Source of the DNA: Cyclostephanos tholiformis
Lineage: Eukaryota; Bacillariophyta; Thalassiosirophyceae; Thalassiosirales; Thalassiosiraceae
DNA: 11,438 nucleotides
NCBI GenBank assembly: GCA_036939975.1
Contig: JALLPB010001289.1
Location: 1 to 11,438 of the forward strand
Direction: 5' to 3'
A program made the translations under genes and the position numbers. This document shows positions 7,868 through 11,438 of the stretch, piece by piece. The notes beneath the pieces were generated by a model, which worked only from the letters and a program-made list of their open reading frames with translations, was not told the DNA's origin and did no database searches. Each line of letters opens with the position of its first letter. The stretch's first letter is position 1.

Positions 7868-8044
7868 TCACACTCTGCCCCTCAAAGAATGCAGCTGGTC
7901 ATCAGTGGGCATCAAAGTGGAAGCCTGCCCATGTGAGAATATCCAGTCATGGATTCCCACATTCATGTGAACCAATGCCTTCCAAGCAGTCAGATATACT
8001 CACAGCCCTTGCTTTGACAAGTGGCTGTGCCAAAAATAATAAGT

Positions 8045-8545
8045 CGATTGCATTGTTTCATCATTCCTTCTGGAAAGTGTGTGTGACCAGCCAACCTTTG
8101 TCACTCTAAAACCCAATTTTTGGATTGGTTGGAGTTTTGGCTGGCCGCCTTCTCTGCCATCAACAATCAGGAAGAGAATGTCACATGTGGTGTCCCAAGG
8201 ACAATCAAATGACCCCAAAAAATATAAAGTCAGTGTTATTCCTGAAATGCTCTATCGGGCAATGTGCTTGGTGTCACACCAGTGCAATGCTACGCTCATC
8301 AAAAAGGCCAGACATTAAGGAGGAGCACTGTTTTTACCCAACAATTGAGGCCAGAATGTTTGCTGGGCAATTATTTGAATTAAAAAATGTAACAACCAAC
8401 CAAAAAACAGTATTGGCCGCCCATAGGGGGATGTTTAAGAAGAGACGTGGCTGGTGCAGAATGTGCACGAGGGATTTTTTTGTGTCATTGAGGCAGTCAA
8501 ATTGGGTGACAAAAAATGAAGATATTTAAATCCATTGTGCCCTTA
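8045..8545 (+). other. Unassigned stretch with Cys-containing frames
   Basis: The longest open frame here (8125-8529) has no ATG at its first codon and contains two Cys pairs, GQCAWCH and GWCRMC. The overlapping frame at 8079-8318 contains DPKKYKVSVIPEMLYR, which would join to GQCAWCH after a one-base shift. This weakly suggests another decayed transposase tail with a zinc-binding knuckle, but I cannot name a family. It lies in CpG-poor, transposon-derived surroundings and is not likely to be a working gene. Confidence 0.25.
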
Positions 8546-8564
8546 GACGGCCATCAGACAATTA

Positions 8565-8871
8565 ATACCACACAACAACCCACCAAAAACATGTGGGCAC
8601 AATGGAGGAGGGATAGGACTAGACATGCAATTGGGAGGTGACATGAGGGGAATGCAATTTAATTGATTTTGGGACAATCTAGTTTGGAGGAGGATGAAAA
8701 TATAAAATAAATATGGGGTTCACTAATTAATTTTTTTTGTAGGCCTATTTACAAAATAGAATAAAACCCTTTGCCTGGGCCCTCGTCCAACCCTTTTCAA
8801 AGATGCTAACACAAGCATTTTTTTCCAATTTGTCATTGCTATGCCCCTGGAACTGGCAAATAACTCCACCA
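8565..8871 (-). pseudogene. Decayed element tail, copy B1 (C-terminus plus 3' flank)
   Basis: On the - strand 8871-8752 reads WWSYLPVPGA, four internal stops (two TAG, two TGA), then KGLDEGPGKGFYSIL and a TAA at 8751-8749. The 3' flank continues to about 8565 and ends near GGTTGTTGTGTG. Copy B2 (9702-10013) has the same layout: WWSHSPLPGI, then KGTIKGIYSIL, TAA, an AT-rich run and GGTTGTTGTGTG. Similarity covers both coding tail and flank, so both come from one element family. I do not recognise the family. B1 is the more degraded copy. Confidence 0.55.
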
Positions 8872-8884
8872 TGATGTGTTATTA

Positions 8885-9690
8885 TTTTTTTGCTAAGTCC
8901 TTTGATAGATGCATTTATGGCGGGAATTTTGGGGACATAATAGTTGGATATTGTGCAACTCTTTACCTGTAAACAGGGGTGCACACCCTTTGCCCATTAT
9001 CTATCATATTAACAAAGCATACACTAGTGTAAAAAAAGGTTATTCCCCCCCCCCTCAAAATGAAGGACAAGTCTAATTGCATCCCCCCCTTGTTGAGTGC
9101 CAGTCACACACCCTTTGTACATGTAGATGTGTGACCTGTGCTCAGGGGGAGAATCAAAGCAGGGAACCATGCATTTAAATGTGGGGAAAATGTTGGCATG
9201 GGTGTGGTGCACTATGCTACAAAATGGGTAATATACCCACTCTATTGTGCAAACACAACACAAAACAGAACCACATCACACAACAACCAACATGAGCCAC
9301 CACCATCCTACCCTCCAGCGGCTTGGCCCTTCTCTCTCCATGGCAACATCCACCCATTGATCTAAATCTTGACGGCACTGCTCTCTATGGATTCATCAAT
9401 GGCACATGGTGTTAGGTGCACTCTTGCCACTGTTGGTTCCTTTGTTTGGGGCAGTGAAATGCAACCCATCAACAATTAGAGAGAAGGGCAGGACCTTGGC
9501 CTTAGGTGGCCATCACTCAGGTGTCAAACATAACAACCATCTAAAAGTTGACACTTATGATGGGGAGGATATTGGGGAGGTCGCATGACCTGGGTGGAAT
9601 GCATGGGGGGGGAAGCCATACCATTGTTTGGGGCAACCAACTGATCAACAAAAAAATAAAATAATAAAAATATGGCATGGCCCTAGATCC
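8885..9690. other. Spacer between element tails B1 and B2
   Basis: No gene recognised. It contains a C10 run (9045-9054), a G8 run (9605-9612) and a third occurrence of ACACAACAACCA (about 9273-9284), the sequence found at the outer ends of the B1 and B2 tails. The - strand frame 9263-9024 reads TGTQQGGDAIRLVLHFEGGG and may be older coding sequence of the same element, but this is not supported by a recognised motif. Confidence 0.4.
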
Positions 9691-9701
9691 TTCCCATACA
9701 A

Positions 9702-10013
9702 TAATCAACACACAACAACCAATCAAAACCTGAAGGTAAAACTGAGGGGGTAAAAGGGAGGAGGTTTAGTGATTGGAGAGTGTTGGGGAAGGACAATGCC
9801 ATCATTTTTGGGGGGGATTGAGTTGGAAATATGATAAAAAATAAAATAAAATTGATGAGAATAATAATTATTTTTTCTGTCAATTTACAGAATTGAATAA
9901 ATTCCTTTGATGGTGCCCTTGACCACCTCATCATCATCACAAAGATAGTACCATGAGGGTTTTATCTGATTCACAATAGCTGTGATGCCAGGCAGAGGTG
10001 AATGGCTCCACCA
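9702..10013 (-). pseudogene. Decayed element tail, copy B2 (C-terminus plus 3' flank)
   Basis: On the - strand 10013-9885 is open for 42 codons to TAA at 9887-9885. It reads WWSHSPLPGITAIVNQ, KPSWYYLCDDDEVVK and GTIKGIYSIL. The 3' flank to about 9702 aligns with the flank of B1: an AATTTACA-type stop region, TTATTTTTT, ATAAAATAAA, and an end at GGTTGTTGTGTG. Upstream another - strand frame (KKYMTVVEPFTS) looks coding-like, suggesting a frameshift near 10015. The protein family is unknown to me. No start, catalytic motif or terminal repeat is visible, so this is the end of a longer, broken element gene running in from the right. Confidence 0.5.
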
Positions 10014-10094
10014 CAGTCATGTACTTTTTTGATTGGGTGCTCTGGAGATCATACAAACGTACTTATTTCTATGTAAAAAACTAAGGGAAAATTG

Positions 10095-10153
10095 TTCAAA
10101 TACCTACTTTTCTCAAAATTGGCATTCATGACAGTCCCGGATTTTTTTCCTAT
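10095..10153 (+). repeat. Direct repeat C1 (pairs with 10888-10926)
   Basis: TTCAAATACCT at 10095 and CAGTCCCGGATTTTTTTCCTAT at about 10132-10153 recur as TTCAAATACCT and CAGTCCCGGATTTTTTGCCTAT at 10888-10929. The second copy lacks about 14 bp of the intervening sequence. A third partial CAGTCCCGG occurs at about 10390. Each full copy is followed by the GCAGCAC repeat. Confidence 0.7.
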
Positions 10154-10179
10154 ATTAAATGCAGGGCTATTTCGCCGAA

Positions 10180-11205
10180 ATTCTATTTGTGGCTGTTTAT
10201 GAGCAGCACACCATAAAATCACTATTTCATGTGCAGCATGAAATTATATTGCTGTTCCTGAGCAGCACAAAATTATTTTTTCCCTTTTTTATGCCTGAAA
10301 TTGGTTGTGCATGCCTTCGAAAAGTCTATTCCCAGGGCAGCACTAAATTCCTGATATTCTGTTGGGATGGTTGTTTTCTGTGTCACATCAGTCCCGGTTT
10401 GTTCATGTTTTTGGTCATTCTTGAGCAGCATGAAGTAAATATTGCAGTTCCAGAGCAGCACAAAATGATTAATTGACGATCTACATGTTTAATGCTTTAG
10501 TTAGTGTTCCTCAGCAGCACAAAATTCCAAATAATGAATTTTGCTTGCATTCAACGGTTTTTGTGCACCTGAATGGTTTTTGGCATCATAGACGCCCACA
10601 TTTCCCCAAAAAGAATTTCATTAACTTGTCAGCAGCAACGCAGCCATGGTTCAATATAAGAAGAAGCAACCAACCAAGTCCCCTTGTATTGCTGTTACTG
10701 CTGCTCCTCCTTCAGCGGGCGACCAGTCCCTTGGTTCATGTGACACACTATTTAAAAAATCGGCAGTTTTTTTTAATGCGTGTCTACAAAAGTTTACAAA
10801 ACTGGTTTTTCAAAATATGTGCCTAGGCACAAATTTTATAAAATCCGTTTTTTTTATACAATCCGGTATTTTTTAAAAGGCTTCCTTTTCAAATACCTCA
10901 TTCGTGGCAGTCCCGGATTTTTTGCCTATTTCAAAGCAGCACAGATTTGATGCTATGAAAACGGCCATTCAATAACAGCACAGCCCCCCTCTGGTGTCCT
11001 CTTGAACAAGCTAATCCTAGAGCAGCACAGAGCTTATTCTCGCCTTCCATATACCTACTTCCTCCTGGGCCAAGATGGCCATACCTCCCTTCTGATTAGT
11101 ATGTTTTATGGTTGGTTCGTTAGCAGCATTTAATCAAAATAAGTGCATCAATCATCTGTCTAAGCAAATCAAGTATTGCATTCACAGCACGAAATGATTA
11201 TTCTG
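10180..11205 (+). repeat. Degenerate ~30-bp repeat family, consensus TTGCTGTTCCTGAGCAGCAC plus AAAATgATT
   Basis: The core (G/A)GCAGCA(C/T) occurs with GCAGCA starting at 10203, 10233, 10262, 10338, 10425, 10455, 10514, 10936 and 11022, and with weaker cores near 10975, 11123 and 11184. Several gaps are 29-30 bp or about twice or three times that (30, 29, 87, 30, 59), others are irregular (76, 39, 47, 101, 61). Flanks are also shared: TTGC(T/A)GTTCC before and AAAATT or AAATGATT after the core, for example 10439-10470 and 11173-11203. All listed copies are in the same orientation. Short frames such as 10159-10476 (ending ...EQHEVNIAVPEQHKMIN) are repeat translations. It may be an old satellite, or a cluster of binding sites upstream of the ORF at 11321. 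Confidence 0.7.
10812..10837. repeat. 26-bp imperfect palindrome around TGTGCCTAGGCACA
   Basis: The inner 14 bp at 10818-10831 are perfectly self-complementary. After one mismatched pair (10817/10832) five more pairs follow (AAAAT with ATTTT). It lies in an AT-rich stretch of the right-hand region with runs of T. A dimeric-protein binding site or cruciform is possible; the function is unknown. Confidence 0.8.
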
Positions 11206-11320
11206 TCATTTTTTTAGTTTACTTCTTAACGAATTGTTGCGTCAACAATGTGTTAATATGGTTACATAGTTACATTTACCCGTTTTGGTAATCCTCCATT
11301 TTTATCCTTCCATTTTAGTT

Positions 11321-11438
11321 ATGACGCCCTCCCCAGTCTCTAAATCCAATGTGCCCCTGCGTTCGTTGCCTCAATCTGAGCCGATCCTCCAATGGAACTG
11401 TCTTCGCTGCAACTACACTAACCATTCTGATATCTCCC
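11321..11438 (+). CDS. Possible 5' end of a gene with half a RanBP2-type zinc finger (cut by window edge)
   Basis: From the ATG at 11321 the frame is open for 39 codons to the window end. An in-frame TAG at 11267-11269 lies upstream, and this is the first ATG after it. The peptide begins MTPSPVSKSN, is Ser/Pro-rich, and then has QWNCLRCNYTNHSD. W-x-C-x2-C-x3-N is the first half of the RanBP2-type zinc finger pattern (W-x-C-x2-4-C-x3-N-x6-C-x2-C); the second Cys pair would lie beyond the window. CpG is normal here, unlike the transposon remnants, which fits a younger or host sequence. Directly before the ATG is a pyrimidine-rich run ending TTTTAG (11303-11318), so the ATG could also sit just inside an exon after a 3' splice site. 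RanBP2 fingers bind RNA or proteins such as ubiquitin. The open stretch is short, so chance is possible. Confidence 0.35.
   Translation, partial: MTPSPVSKSNVPLRSLPQSEPILQWNCLRCNYTNHSDIS

Larger units (their letters stand above)
6638..8044. other. CpG desert
   Basis: Reading this 1,407-bp stretch line by line I find only three CpG dinucleotides, at 7085, 7539 and 7707, although G and C are not rare (long stretches are rich in TGG, CCA and TGCA). TG and CA are abundant. This is the pattern left by methylation and deamination of CpG. Depletion stays strong, though weaker, to about 10050. The array at 1528-3237 and the right-hand end after about 10140 have clearly more CpG. Confidence 0.85.

Noticed and set aside
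7768..8109. 113-codon + strand ORF as a gene
   Set aside because: No recognisable motif, partly antisense to the Harbinger-like N-terminus, and in CpG-depleted sequence where stop-free runs can be chance.
9138..9588. Short + strand ORFs (75 and 60 codons)
   Set aside because: No motif, low-complexity His/Asn/Pro content, and located between two decayed element tails.
9045..9612. C10 and G8 homopolymers as quadruplex or regulatory sites
   Set aside because: Single isolated runs without the four-tract spacing of a quadruplex; likely slippage or sequencing artefacts.
10159..10876. ORFs of 105, 117 and 76 codons in the right-hand region
   Set aside because: Their sequence is set by the 30-bp repeat (recurrent EQH peptides) or by AT-rich runs; no domain is visible.

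Overview
The window looks like transposon-rich, gene-poor nuclear DNA of a eukaryotic alga. A diatom is the best guess, because the Copia gag/protease fragment, the piggyBac-like transposase and the Harbinger-like transposase all resemble families I recall from diatom genomes. That recognition is from memory; no search was run. Nothing looks bacterial: there are no operons or ribosome-binding-site-led genes, and every recognisable protein is a broken mobile-element protein.

Layout. 1-1523: the 5' part of a Ty1/Copia-type polyprotein (gag, protease-like and GAG-pre-integrase segments), open at the left edge, broken by a one-base shift near 638 and cut off before the integrase core. 1528-3237: a 1.7-kb minisatellite of 21/24/27-bp units, with a 252-bp higher-order period and an alternating GGCTC/GAGCC dyad pattern, directly abutting the Copia fragment. 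3238-3500: array flank with a perfect 17-bp-stem hairpin (3392-3452). 3500-4700: no recognisable gene, but diverged direct repeats and a 25-nt palindrome. 4707-6751: a piggyBac-like transposase pseudogene on the + strand, broken by frameshifts and nonsense codons. 6963-7867: a Harbinger/PIF-like transposase pseudogene on the - strand. 8000-10050: no intact gene; two diverged copies of one element tail (8565-8871 and 9702-10013) lie on the - strand. 10180-11200: a diverged repeat of about 30 bp built on GAGCAGCACAAAAT, about a dozen copies all in one orientation. 11321-11438: a possible 5' end of a gene with half of a RanBP2-type zinc finger, cut by the window edge.

The parts do not form a working pathway. 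What links them is decay. From about 6638 to 10050 CpG is almost absent (three CpGs in the 1.4 kb 6638-8044), and several nonsense codons in the transposases fall where I expect arginine and fit CGA to TGA. The minisatellite keeps many CpGs, and its main variable site alternates TCG/TTG/TCA, the signature of CpG transition. The most noteworthy items are the frame-preserving dyad minisatellite next to the Copia fragment, the CpG contrast between zones, the hidden antisense Harbinger pseudogene, and the 30-bp repeat cluster before the right-hand ORF.
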